This document shows positions 1 through 7,625 of a stretch of DNA of 64,000 bases, piece by piece. How positions within the stretch are numbered: the first letter of the stretch is position 1; each line of letters opens with the position of its first letter. The notes beneath the pieces are model-generated. The model was not told the DNA's origin. It ran no database searches and saw only the letters and a program-made list of their open reading frames with translations. Location of the stretch: contig CAWHGA010000055.1 in the NCBI GenBank assembly GCA_963828705.1, positions 24,027 through 88,026 on the forward strand, written 5' to 3'. Made by a program: the position numbers and the translations under genes. This DNA is from CAWDJT01 sp963828705 (GTDB lineage Bacteria; Desulfobacterota; Syntrophobacteria; Syntrophobacterales; Syntrophobacteraceae).

Positions 1-567
1 CTCCATACGACCGAAGTGAAGCAAAATGACGACTTCCGAATTAGTCCCGTCCCTTTCCGGATCAGCGTTGAAACCGGCGGCGTCGATGAGTGTGAATCCC
101 GGGCGATGTCCGGCGAGCTTGGTCGGATCCAACTCTCGGATGAACATGTTGCGGGCAAACAAACTGTGCCAGGCTTTTTCGGTGATCACCCGAATCGGCA
201 GACTATAAGTCGGATCAGCACCCACATGGCAGTCTTGTATATAAAGGTCCCTGCCTTGAAGATACGAAAGAATCCTGGCACGCAAGTCATCATAGGCTTC
301 CGGGCTGAACGGCCGATTCACCTCACCCCAATGGACCTTGTCGGCACTGGTGGGCTCTTGAACAACGTATTTGTCCTTTGGAGAACGGCCGGTGTACTGC
401 CCGGTTCTGACGACAAGCGGACCAAGATGCGCCACAACCCCCTCGTAACGCTGAATAGCGTGTTCATACAGGGTGGGCGAAGGTAGGTTCCACCAGACCG
501 CTCTGACGTTGGTGATGCCCAGTTCCGCCAAGTTCCGGTTATCCGCTGCGGTGTCTCTTGTCTCCAT
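1..567 (-). CDS. pckA: ATP-type phosphoenolpyruvate carboxykinase, N-terminal part (runs off window start)
   Basis: The enzyme interconverts oxaloacetate and phosphoenolpyruvate with ATP in the cytoplasm, a gluconeogenic or anaplerotic step. The 189 codons present read continuously to the window edge. They contain the family signature VRTGQYTGRSPKDKY around residues 55-69, and further on the conserved FARNMFIRE and GFTLIDAAGF segments typical of the N-terminal half of ATP-dependent PEPCK (family length about 520-540 residues). The ATG at 565-567 was chosen because a strong AAAGGAGG ribosome binding site lies just upstream. The frame is also open a little further upstream, but with no such site. 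No break is seen in the part that is present. The malic enzyme at 19239 would work on the same C3/C4 pool. The identification is firm; the C-terminal half is outside the window. Confidence 0.93.
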   Translation of the reverse strand, partial: METRDTAADNRNLAELGITNVRAVWWNLPSPTLYEHAIQRYEGVVAHLGPLVVRTGQYTGRSPKDKYVVQEPTSADKVHWGEVNRPFSPEAYDDLRARILSYLQGRDLYIQDCHVGADPTYSLPIRVITEKAWHSLFARNMFIRELDPTKLAGHRPGFTLIDAAGFNADPERDGTNSEVVILLHFGRME

Positions 568-971
568 GATTTCCTCCTTTGGAATAAAATCTCTGAGCGT
601 CTGACATTGGTTCACAGGTAACTTCGGGCAGTTGCGTTTGGCTTTGGGCGCCATGCACCAGCCACATTGCCATCTCAATCAAGTCGAGAAAAACCCACGA
701 ACCCCAGTTTCCTTCCGGAAAGTCCGCCGTATGGCGAGACCGGCAGCAATCGCTTGCCCGGTATTGCCCCCAGGACACCGAACTGAGTTGAAGTGTGGAA
801 CTGATCAAGAATGAACTTGTACCATTCTGGATTGCTCCACATTCGAGCCTCGCCATGAATTGGGATACCCGCTTTCACATACACAGAGATGAACTCTTGC
901 TCACCTGGCTCACTTTTTCCATAAAGTTGCGGGATAAAGAAGTAACCGAAGTAACCATTGGGAATTACCAT
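539..971 (-). CDS. Hypothetical protein, frame-broken
   Basis: Two overlapping minus-strand frames (675-971 and the 3' part of 539-856) join into one protein-like product if a single base shift is allowed near 690-715. The upstream part starts MVIPNGYFGYFFIPQL and is rich in aromatic residues. The downstream part continues with WVFLDLIEMAMWLVHGAQ. I do not recognise a family, and there are no clear metal or nucleotide motifs. It lies directly after the FKBP gene on the same strand (28 bases after its stop codon) and its 3' end would slightly overlap the pckA start, so it may belong to the same transcript. No convincing ribosome binding site is visible. It could be a decayed gene rather than a sequencing-broken one. 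Confidence 0.35.
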
Positions 972-999
972 ATAGCTGACCGGACGGCGGTGGATGTAG

Positions 1000-1431
1000 C
1001 TACAATACTTTTATAAGTTCGATCTTAAATGTCAGTGATTTTCCTGCAAGTGGGTCATTTGCGTCAAGAACCACACTATCTTCAGTAATAGCCGTTATAG
1101 TTGCAATGGACTTTTTCCCTTGGTTTGAACTAACTTGCAGCCTCTTACCTATTTCCAGCTTAATATCGACCGGAGCGTTAGCTCTATCCATTACAAACAC
1201 AAATTCCTTCTTGTGCTGACCATAACCATCTTCTGGAGGAATTGAAATTACTTTTGTATCTCCCTCATTCATACCGATGACTGCTTTTCCAAATTTGGGA
1301 AGTACGCTGTCCTCCCCAATGGTAAATTCAAATGGTTCCTTTTCTTCATATGTTGAGCTAAACACCGTGCCATCATCCAAAGTTCCATGATAATGAACTC
1401 TTACCGTATCACCTTGTTTTGCTTGGGCCAT
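1000..1431 (-). CDS. FKBP-type peptidyl-prolyl cis-trans isomerase (SlyD-like)
   Basis: A 143-residue cytoplasmic prolyl isomerase/chaperone. The N-terminal FKBP half-domain is clear: VRVHYHGTLDDGTVFSST, then EPFEFTIG and a GMNEGDTKVISIPPEDGYG segment. An inserted-flap region with FVFVMDRA is followed by the closing half-domain, which ends DANDPLAGKSLTFKIELI, the standard SlyD/FKBP C-terminal motif. It lacks the histidine- and cysteine-rich metal-binding tail of E. coli SlyD. The start at 1431 is supported by an AAAGGTGG ribosome binding site. The gene's 5' region and first ~30 codons are duplicated just upstream (2029-2140) in a chimeric gene. Function as a folding helper is known for the family; specific clients cannot be inferred. 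Confidence 0.9.
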   Translation of the reverse strand: MAQAKQGDTVRVHYHGTLDDGTVFSSTYEEKEPFEFTIGEDSVLPKFGKAVIGMNEGDTKVISIPPEDGYGQHKKEFVFVMDRANAPVDIKLEIGKRLQVSSNQGKKSIATITAITEDSVVLDANDPLAGKSLTFKIELIKVL

Positions 1432-1646
1432 GGATTTCCACCTTTCATTAGTGTGAACAAAATTGATCCAGCGATTAGTCTTTAGGTACTAGGTGTCAGC
1501 CAATGCATCAACAGAGCCTTGAGTGTTTTCTGGAAAAATGGGCATGATATTTCCTCTGCTCCTCTGTTTTAATAACCAAATGCTAGAACGCTAACCGCAC
1601 CGGGTGGTTGCAAAGTTGGGACGGGTCCAACCGAGCTTGGGTGCCG

Positions 1647-2111
1647 TTAGCTTTGGCAGGTGGTCAGCTTACCATATTCGATTCGGTCTTCAATCAATCT
1701 GAACAGAAACTTCTCAGAGGTGGCGCCTACCTCCTCTTCCGCTAGGAGCTGGTAAACCTTTCCGGCGATACACCAATGTTTGCCGATCCTGGCTTTCAGC
1801 CATCGGCTCAATTCGAGAGCCTTCCAGCGATCAAGCTCCTCAAGCTTGTCTTCATACTCGGCAACACAGCCGTGCACCGACCAATGCGGTGCGAGATAGT
1901 CAGGGATGGGGCCAATGGGAGGTTCATGAAACAAAGGTTCAAAGGCTTCTGCGCCTATTATCAGAAGCTCATCGGCGGTCAGCGGTTCGCCCCAGCGACC
2001 TCCCCAATCAGCCATCAGCAACTTCTCCATGGTGGAGCTAAACACCGTGTCATCTTCCAGTGTCCCATGACAATGAATTTCTATCGTATCATTTTGTGTT
2101 GTTCGGGTCAT
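1647..2111 (-). CDS. Chimeric protein: FKBP N-terminus fused to an unrelated region
   Basis: The first ~30 residues (MTRTTQNDTIEIHCHGTLED, then DTVFSST) are a diverged copy of the start of the neighbouring FKBP gene. The protein then leaves the FKBP fold for an unrelated, tryptophan- and glutamate-rich segment (ADWGGRWGEPLTADELLIIG onward) ending FLFRLIEDRIEYGKL. I do not recognise this second part. The upstream DNA, including the AAGGGTGG ribosome binding site, is also copied from the FKBP gene. The event therefore put a foreign coding segment under FKBP expression signals. An isomerase fold is impossible because the core and C-terminal strands are missing. A second, shorter copy of the C-terminal part lies at 2197-2400. 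It may be expressed or just a recombination relic. Confidence 0.5.
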   Translation of the reverse strand: MTRTTQNDTIEIHCHGTLEDDTVFSSTMEKLLMADWGGRWGEPLTADELLIIGAEAFEPLFHEPPIGPIPDYLAPHWSVHGCVAEYEDKLEELDRWKALELSRWLKARIGKHWCIAGKVYQLLAEEEVGATSEKFLFRLIEDRIEYGKLTTCQS

Positions 2112-2140
2112 GGGTTTGCCACCCTTCATTAGCTTGATCC
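2029..2140 (-). repeat. Duplicate of the FKBP gene 5' region (copy of 1345-1465)
   Basis: The segment matches 1345-1465 over the leader, ribosome binding site and first codons, with scattered substitutions. It shares blocks such as gagctaaacaccgtg and ttcattag on the plus strand. This is direct evidence of an old local duplication. Confidence 0.7.
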
Positions 2141-2196
2141 AAGTTGGGAGGGTTTAACCGAGCATCCGTGCCGCCATACCCTGAAGGTTTGATTGT

Positions 2197-2400
2197 TTAA
2201 CTTTGGTTGGCAGCTAGCTTACCACATTCGGTTCGGTCTTCAATCAATCTAAACGAAAACCCTTCAGATGCGGTGCCTTCCCCTTTTTCGCCTGGAGTTC
2301 GGAATCTTTGCGGTGACGCACCAATTCCGGCGAACCTGTCTTTCATCCAGCCGTTCAATTCGTGAGTTTCTTGATGGGTAGCATTACTTGATAAGCCCAA
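2197..2400 (-). pseudogene. Partial copy of the 1647-2111 C-terminal region
   Basis: A 67-codon frame whose end (FSFRLIEDRTECGKLAANQS) is homologous to the end of the chimeric protein at 1647-2111, and whose ELNGWMKDRF segment corresponds to ELSRWLKARI there. The middle is diverged or shifted. There is no ribosome binding site that would support expression. It is best read as a decayed duplicate. Confidence 0.5.
2201..2277 (-). repeat. Duplicate of 1651-1727
   Basis: Both segments encode the same C-terminal peptide in the minus strand (FLFRLIEDRIEYGKL versus FSFRLIEDRTECGKL) and share the block ggtcttcaatcaatct. This is a second local duplication in the same small region. Confidence 0.7.
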
Positions 2401-2532
2401 TGGTTATGGTAGTATTACCTACCGCAACCTGGACTCCCTGTTGCTCTGGTCGGGAGCGGTAATTCAAGGGGTATCTGTTCGTCATTGGCGTTCAACGCAA
2501 TACCAGTACTTGCGGGAATCGAGGAGGGTGCC

Positions 2533-2802
2533 ATGGCAATGTGGCTTTATGATGATGCCAGGGAGATGGAAGAGTTTCAGATCTACCAGAGGGAAGTCCG
2601 GCGCCTGGAGAGAGAGTACCTTGAAATCCGGGTCCTCCTTCGTGATGCCGAGGAGGATTTCAGAGCTGATCCTGACAGCGAGTATCTTGAGGCAAAGGTG
2701 AAGTATCTCCAAAAAAGGCTGAAGGATTTGGAGAGCCAAGGCCCCCGGCTTGCCGCTGACCACCCGCTGGAAATCGCCCTTTGGGCACCGCCCCACGGAT
2801 GA
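2533..2802 (+). CDS. Small coiled-coil protein ending in glycine; candidate protein modifier
   Basis: An 89-residue acidic protein. The ATG at 2533 is preceded by GAGGAGG, a strong ribosome binding site, and this start was chosen over an in-frame upstream ATG at 2485 that has none. Residues ~7-75 are charged and helical, with a leucine/glutamate pattern (EEFQIYQREVRRLEREYLEI, then LEAKVKYLQKRLKDLE) that predicts a coiled coil. The chain ends ALWAPPHG, with a terminal glycine. Its stop codon overlaps the start of the E1-like gene (ATGA at 2799), so it is translationally coupled to the activating enzyme. That position, the size and the C-terminal glycine make it a candidate for the conjugated tag, by analogy with helical Pup or with ubiquitin-like proteins ending in glycine. 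No homology is recognised; the role is inference. Confidence 0.7.
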   Translation: MAMWLYDDAREMEEFQIYQREVRRLEREYLEIRVLLRDAEEDFRADPDSEYLEAKVKYLQKRLKDLESQGPRLAADHPLEIALWAPPHG

Positions 2803-4122
2803 CGTTTTTTGTGCGGCAGATTGATCGAATCAACTGTCATCGGTTTGAACACCGAGCCTCACGAACAGAGGAACCCAATTTGATTCACACCAGCAGGCTT
2901 GACCGACAACTGCGCATAGAGGGTTGGAATCAGCCCGCGTTGGACCAGGCAAAAATCGGGGTCGTGGGTGACAATGATCTGCTGGCGTCGCTTTTCATGC
3001 TGTCGGCATCAGCCCTGGGAATCAACAACCTGGTTGTGGTCGCCCCGGTCTTGGACAGGCTGCTGGTGGAAATAGCGGAGAAAGTGAATCCGCTCTTCAC
3101 CCTGACCCACATAGAAGGATTCTACACCCATCCGGTTTTGGATGACTTGTTCAAAGGGTGCAACCTGATAGTGGATTTGAGCCATTATGGGCTGGCTAAC
3201 AAATTGCTGTTGGAGAAAGGCTTCAGGGAAAGGCTGCCCATCGTCAGGGGCTTCTGTTACCAACAGAACGGCGTGCAGGGGCTCAATGTATTTACCTATA
3301 TTAGAGGGCGCGAATGGCAGGAGCTCGAGCAGATTGTCTGTCCCAACAACCTGCCCGACGGTCATTTTGACGACGGTGTGCTCGATACGATCATTGCCGG
3401 TATCGTACTGGAGGAAGCGAAAAACATTCTTGATGCAGCAAAAGGTTTCAGATGCTCTCATATCCTACGAAAGAAGAACGGGAGCATACGATAATCGATC
3501 TAAGATTTTGGTGGTCGGCTCCGGGGCACTGGGCACCTTCGTTGGACTGGGACTTGCCTATTCGGGATTCCAGCACTGCACTTTCATGGATCCTGACGTG
3601 GTTGAGGTGACCAACCTGAACAGGCAGATCCTGCTCTATGATGCCGTTGGACAAAGCAAGGCAGAAACATTATCCAGCAAGACTGAATGATTTCTTCGGG
3701 ATGAACAGTAGGGCTGAGGTTGCATACTTTCGAAGGGACACCGACCTTTCACCCTATGACGTTGTTTTCGACTGCGTTGACAACTTCGAAACCAGGATCG
3801 TGCTGAGTGAGCAATGCAAGGATCAGGGCAAGATGCTGATAAGCGGGGGAACCAGCGCAGATGCAGGCCAGGTTGTGATCTACAATCCCGTGAAAAATGG
3901 GGCCACTCCTGCGGAATTGTTGGGATTGTACGAGATTGTCGCACCCGAACCGTTGAAACTCCTCTCCGAGAAAGGGCATCCTGCACGTACCAGCCTGATC
4001 CCTCCGTGGTCATGACCAATCAAATTACCGCCGGTTTTATGGTGGATTCATATAGAATGATGTTGGATGGTCAGGAGGTGAGGAATATTTTCTATGACTC
4101 AACCAGCAGTGAGAGGATCTAG
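2799..4122 (+). CDS. E1/ThiF-type activating enzyme with two Rossmann domains
   Basis: About 440 residues after joining three frames, with base shifts near 3470, 3665 and 3990. The N-terminal half starts RLDRQLRIEGWNQPALDQAK, an E1-superfamily entry segment. Its nucleotide loop is degraded (GVVGDNDLL), so it is probably an inactive adenylation domain. The second half has an intact loop (ILVVGSGALGTF), MDPDVVEVTNLNRQ with the conserved acidic and NxNRQ residues, CVDNFETR, and finally ASCTYQPDPSVVMTNQ, whose cysteine is the candidate thioester residue. E1-like enzymes adenylate a C-terminal carboxylate and often pass the product to a cysteine. The inactive-plus-active layout resembles eukaryotic Uba1. 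The gene is coupled to the small protein upstream by ATGA. It could in reality be two polypeptides if the 3470 break is genuine. Confidence 0.82.
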
Positions 4123-4210
4123 GTCGAAAGATGGCTTCGCTTGCTAACGGCAGACCTTTTTGGTAAGCCAATGGAACTCGGAGAATCATCGCATGAGGAG
4201 GAAATGAAAG

Positions 4211-4591
4211 ATGACCGACGTTGAGCTGAAGAAAGCTCTGGAAACACAAGAGTTGCAACAACTGTTACCCCTCGTCGTCGAAATCATGCCGGGACAGGCG
4301 GCTGAAGGGTTGATTGACATATATGAACCTGGGAGTTACGAGGGCAAAACACTCCGCAAGCTTTGCGATAGAACCTTGAGCAAGAAGAAATGGACCATAG
4401 AGGAACAACTCGTGGTAGAGGATATCAACAGACAGCTTGCCGGTGGAAAGCTGCTGTGTAGGGGACAGGAAATAGAAGGTGCCGCCTTGGAGTACGCAGT
4501 GTCTGAACAAACCGAGGCCGGTGAGAAATATCTCTATGTACCCATTCGTGCCATTAGAGCCCCAAGAAGGTGGATTGTGAGTAAGTGTTAA
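4211..4591 (+). CDS. Unknown 126-residue protein in the tagging operon
   Basis: It starts at the ATG at 4211 behind a clear GAGGAGGAAATG ribosome binding site, 88 bases after the E1-like gene. The N-terminal ~60 residues look helical (MTDVELKKALETQELQQLLP). The second half contains GGKLLCRGQEIEG and a strand-like KYLYVPIRAI segment. A beta-grasp fold is conceivable from the alternation of strands, but there is no terminal diglycine and I cannot assign a family. The short strand-like motif YLYVPI is echoed by YIYVPL near the start of the next gene, which may point to related domains. Its position between the activating enzyme and the E2-like gene suggests a partner or adaptor in the same pathway. 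Function unknown. Confidence 0.65.
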   Translation: MTDVELKKALETQELQQLLPLVVEIMPGQAAEGLIDIYEPGSYEGKTLRKLCDRTLSKKKWTIEEQLVVEDINRQLAGGKLLCRGQEIEGAALEYAVSEQTEAGEKYLYVPIRAIRAPRRWIVSKC

Positions 4592-4658
4592 GCTATTAGC
4601 TACTGCTAACCTGCTTAGCCTTTACGACTCCGGTAGCAGATATGAGGAGCAATGGATC

Positions 4659-5222
4659 GTGATGCAGTTGTTCCACTCTGAAATCGAATTGGTAGTGAAA
4701 TCAGGATACATATACGTGCCGCTGCTGTTCGATCCCGATATTGCGAGAGAAGTGCAAGACCGATCTGATACGGAAGGACCGCTGCATGAGTGGGCACCCG
4801 GGAAGTCAGAACCTGTGGTTGAGGTAGAGGGAAGAGCCTTTATCCGGTCATTTAGCTTTCAATCTGTTCTGGAGAACTACGAGAGAATCGACAAGGATAC
4901 CTATGAACAGCTGAAGAGGGATTGTCTGCGGAAATGTTCAGACTTGCCGGGCCTGGCAGCAGGTGCACCCAATGGTAAACTCCAGACCATAGTTCTAAAG
5001 GTAATGCCGTACTTTATTCGGAAGAGCAGGGGGCTGGAAAGAAGACAGCTCAATGATGAAGAGCTACTGGATTTTATTGGCACCAAGATTGAGGTTCCAC
5101 AGCGTTTCGTTGAACAGGCCGATAGGGTTCTTGATTCAAGGCCCTTGCTGCAAAGATTGGATGATCTGGACAAACTAGAACATGGTAGTAGAACCCCCTC
5201 GGGAAGGCCGGGTAACCGGTAA
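4659..5222 (+). CDS. Unknown protein; possibly the N-terminal part of the E2-like protein
   Basis: A 187-codon frame starting at a GTG (4659) with GAGGAGC just upstream. It opens with strand-rich sequence (SEIELVVKSGYIYVPLLFDP) and continues into helical, charged segments. The reading frame overlaps the next one by 41 bases. Given the indel load of this sequence, a single shift near 5185 would fuse the two into one protein of about 380 residues with an E2-like C-terminal domain. Alternatively the ATG at 5182 starts a separate coupled gene. No known motif is recognised in this part. It is clearly coding in composition and sits in the same operon as the E1-like, ClpX-like, JAB and amidoligase genes. 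Confidence 0.6.
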   Translation: MMQLFHSEIELVVKSGYIYVPLLFDPDIAREVQDRSDTEGPLHEWAPGKSEPVVEVEGRAFIRSFSFQSVLENYERIDKDTYEQLKRDCLRKCSDLPGLAAGAPNGKLQTIVLKVMPYFIRKSRGLERRQLNDEELLDFIGTKIEVPQRFVEQADRVLDSRPLLQRLDDLDKLEHGSRTPSGRPGNR

Positions 5223-5796
5223 AGCTCTCCGCCGCTGGCTCCATCAGGCACTGGAAGTGCAAATCGTGAACCGGGAGAGAGTTCGCCTCGAGCAAGAACT
5301 ACGCGAACGTGAACGAATCGGCGAGTCGAAAAGGAATCATATTGCGACGCTATTGTATCTTGCCGAGAAAGGATCATTCGAGTTGGACGGCTTTGGTTTC
5401 TCCAGGATCGGCTCCAGGGACGATTACCTTATTTACAAGCGCACTGGAGAATACGTTTTAAAAGACTATTACGATCGAAACTACCTATTTCCTGATTGTA
5501 GAGTGGGCGTTTCCACCGCAGGACCTTTGAGACCTTTGGTGGTAGAGTCTTACAAACATCCATTCCTGGTCGGTCACGCTCCACGACAAGAGATCTGTGT
5601 AAGAGGATACAACTGGCCAGACGAGTTCACTGCAGATAATATCATCAGGATCTTGGAAGAAGGTATCAATGCCTTACTTTACGGATACGACGCTCGGCGT
5701 CGCAATGGTTATCACAGTCTTGATCCAACGCTGTATTATGTCAAGACCATTGAGTTCGTGGACTATCGAGTTTCAAAGGACGGTAGGCGACTTTAG
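5182..5796 (+). CDS. Candidate UBC/E2-fold protein
   Basis: A 204-codon frame. After a charged coiled-coil lead (residues ~30-50), the C-terminal ~110 residues show the order expected of a UBC/RWD-like fold: a strand-rich stretch (VGVSTAGPLRPLVVE), then YKHPFLVG, then QEICVRGYNW with a cysteine where E2 enzymes carry their catalytic residue, then a long helix (ADNIIRILEEGINALLYGYD). In bacterial E2-like families the pattern is P-H-x-n-I-C-L followed by a helix, which this resembles; here the segment is HPF...EICV. E2 enzymes receive the modifier from E1 as a thioester. The assignment rests on motif order and operon context, so it is inference. A non-catalytic RWD-like protein is the main alternative. 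Confidence 0.55.
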   Translation: MVVEPPREGRVTGKALRRWLHQALEVQIVNRERVRLEQELRERERIGESKRNHIATLLYLAEKGSFELDGFGFSRIGSRDDYLIYKRTGEYVLKDYYDRNYLFPDCRVGVSTAGPLRPLVVESYKHPFLVGHAPRQEICVRGYNWPDEFTADNIIRILEEGINALLYGYDARRRNGYHSLDPTLYYVKTIEFVDYRVSKDGRRL

Positions 5797-5805
5797 CGTT
5801 TTGTC

Positions 5806-5868
5806 ATTAGGCTAATGGCTAATACCTAATACCTAATAGCTTATAGCTTACAGCTTATAGCTGAATGC
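5806..5868 (+). repeat. AT-rich short-repeat spacer
   Basis: The stretch consists of imperfect repeats of taatacc and agcttata (for example aatacctaatacctaatagc, then ttatagcttacagcttatag). It fills the only sizeable gap in the middle of the operon. A related fragment, taagctattagcta, lies at 4589. It may be a dispersed low-complexity repeat. Confidence 0.5.
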
Positions 5869-5906
5869 TGATTATCCTATTTTTTTCAGATTCGTTTAGG
5901 ACAACA

Positions 5907-6507
5907 ATGAGTTTTTCCATTGGCATGGATTTACTGCAAAATATAAGAAGTGATCGGGCTCGACAGAGAAGAAAACAGCCTCATGAAAGAAAAGTTTTCA
6001 ATACGGTAAGCTGTATCGTCAAAGGGTATGGCCTTGGTGAGAACTTTCTAAGACTGCTTAACCAAACTGAGGATTCGTTATCTCAGAAAAGGGTGGAGTT
6101 CAGCGAAATCAAGGCAAAAAAGGTGTTTGAGTTTCCCCCGTTTTCTCTGCTCTCACGGGAGGAATACAGTGTTGCTGTGACCATCGTCGGCAAGTTAGAC
6201 AATCCGTACCTCCCATTTGCCCACTCACCGGAAGAAATGCTTTTGTCCGCTACCACTATACGAAGCGAATCCCTTGCTCAGGTCTGATCACCTGTTGCGC
6301 CATCATTTTGAAACACTTCTCCTATGCCAGCACGCCAAAGAGGAGCTTGCGGACCTGGAGAGGCGAATGGGGAATTTCAACGGAACGGTTGCCCAAGGCA
6401 GCGGAGTGGAAGAAACCAGGGGCGAACCATCGCAATGGAGTTCATTGCAGGAACGAATGAAACAGCTGCGAACCTTTATCGCCAACGTCGAAAAAACGGG
6501 GTCCTAG
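5907..6507 (+). CDS. Unknown protein with C-terminal coiled coil (frame-broken)
   Basis: Two frames join with a shift around 6240-6290. The ATG at 5907 has a TTTAGGA site six bases upstream and was preferred over an ATG at 5865 without one. The first ~110 residues contain KVFNTVSCIVKGYGLGENF and a hydrophobic EYSVAVTIVGKLDNPYLPF segment. The last ~70 residues are helical and heptad-like (AKEELADLERRM and SLQERMKQLRTFIANVE). The stop codon is five bases before the ClpX-like gene, so the two are probably translated together. I do not recognise the family. An adaptor or substrate-delivery partner for the unfoldase would fit the position, but that is inference. Confidence 0.55.
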
Positions 6508-6512
6508 CCACA

Positions 6513-7625
6513 ATGGTCGATATCTACGACGGCATGTCAGAGCAGAAGCGGCAGCGCATCAAAGAAAAAATTGAGCTGCTTAGGGAAGAACAGACATCCC
6601 AGGCCGTGCAGGAAATTATCGAGTTTGACAAGACTCCGGCTGAGCTCAAGGCGGCCATGGATGGTTTCATAATCGGACAAGAAAAAGGCAAGAAAGTCAT
6701 TTCCACAGCGATTGCCTTTCATTACAAAAGGCTTGGCGGGGCACTGAAAAAAGCGCTGGCCGAGAACGATGGTGATATTGACCTTGCCTTGCGAAACACT
6801 AGAACTCCCCGGGCCAATGTCTTGATGATCGGTCCCAGCGGGTGCGGTAAAACCTACACCAGTCAAACAACGTCTCGACTCGCCGGGGTGTCTTTCGTAC
6901 ACGAAGATATGACCAGGTTCAGTGAGGTCGGCTACGTGGGGCAGGACGCCACCGACATACTCGTTGATCTCCTTATGGCCGCCGGCGGAAACCCTCAGGT
7001 GGCGCAGATGGGGATTGTCTACTTGGACGAGATTGACAAGATTGCCACCGAAACCGTTTCTTTCAAGGATGTGTCGGGACGTGGTGTGCAAAAGGGATTG
7101 CTGCATCTGGTCGATGGCACGGACAATACCGTTCACATCGGCAAGGAAAGAATCTCGCTTTCAACCAAGCATGTGTTTTTCATTGCCGGAGGTGCTTTTG
7201 AGAATCTCGAAACGTTGGTCAAGAAACGTATGGCCAGGCAGGGCTTTCAAGGGAACTGGAAAGATCATCTTCTAACCGATGATTTGGTTGCCTTTGGCAT
7301 GGAAAGGCAACTGATGGGGCGATTCCCCGTGAAAGTGGTTTACGATCAGCTGACGACCCAGGACCTCAAGGACATTATGACCCGAAGTGCAGACAGCGTT
7401 TTGCTGGCCTACACCAATGACCTCAAAGCATGGGCTATCGACCTTGAATTTACCGATGGTGCCCTGACAGAGGTTGCCCGGCGCGCCGAACAGGAGGGAA
7501 CCGGAGCCCGAGGCCTGACAAGTGTTATCCACCGAGTGTTGTTGGAGGATATGTACCGACTCCCTGGAACTCATACCGGTAAGTTCGTGGTGGATGCCAA
7601 TTACGTGAAGGAGCGACTGGAATGA
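6513..7625 (+). CDS. ClpX-like AAA+ unfoldase lacking the zinc-binding domain
   Basis: 370 residues, close to the AAA+ module of ClpX. Visible motifs: Walker A GPSGCGKTYTS, pore loop GYVG followed by QDATDILVDLL, Walker B VYLDEIDKIA, the SGRGVQKGLLHLVDGT segment, the GRFPV motif, and sensor 2 GTGARGL. ClpX normally begins with a four-cysteine zinc domain. Here the N-terminus is a short charged helix, and the family start segment AAMDGFIIGQEKGKKVI comes at once. The ClpP-docking IGF tripeptide region is shortened, with QGF at the likely position, so docking to ClpP is doubtful. The start at 6513 lies five bases after the upstream stop. The downstream JAB gene overlaps by ATGA. Its likely role is ATP-driven unfolding or remodelling of tagged proteins; the partner protease is unknown. 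Confidence 0.88.
   Translation: MVDIYDGMSEQKRQRIKEKIELLREEQTSQAVQEIIEFDKTPAELKAAMDGFIIGQEKGKKVISTAIAFHYKRLGGALKKALAENDGDIDLALRNTRTPRANVLMIGPSGCGKTYTSQTTSRLAGVSFVHEDMTRFSEVGYVGQDATDILVDLLMAAGGNPQVAQMGIVYLDEIDKIATETVSFKDVSGRGVQKGLLHLVDGTDNTVHIGKERISLSTKHVFFIAGGAFENLETLVKKRMARQGFQGNWKDHLLTDDLVAFGMERQLMGRFPVKVVYDQLTTQDLKDIMTRSADSVLLAYTNDLKAWAIDLEFTDGALTEVARRAEQEGTGARGLTSVIHRVLLEDMYRLPGTHTGKFVVDANYVKERLE

Noticed and set aside
2799..4122. Simple MoeB/ThiF cofactor enzyme
   Set aside because: There is no ThiS/MoaD or thiamine/molybdopterin gene nearby, the protein has an extra N-terminal pseudo-domain, and the neighbours are JAB, ClpX-like and amidoligase genes.
5806..5868. CRISPR-like array
   Set aside because: The repeats are 6-8 bases, imperfect and without spacers. 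No CRISPR array was seen anywhere in the window.
6513..7625. Housekeeping clpX
   Set aside because: No zinc domain, no adjacent clpP, tig or lon, and the ClpP-docking region is altered.
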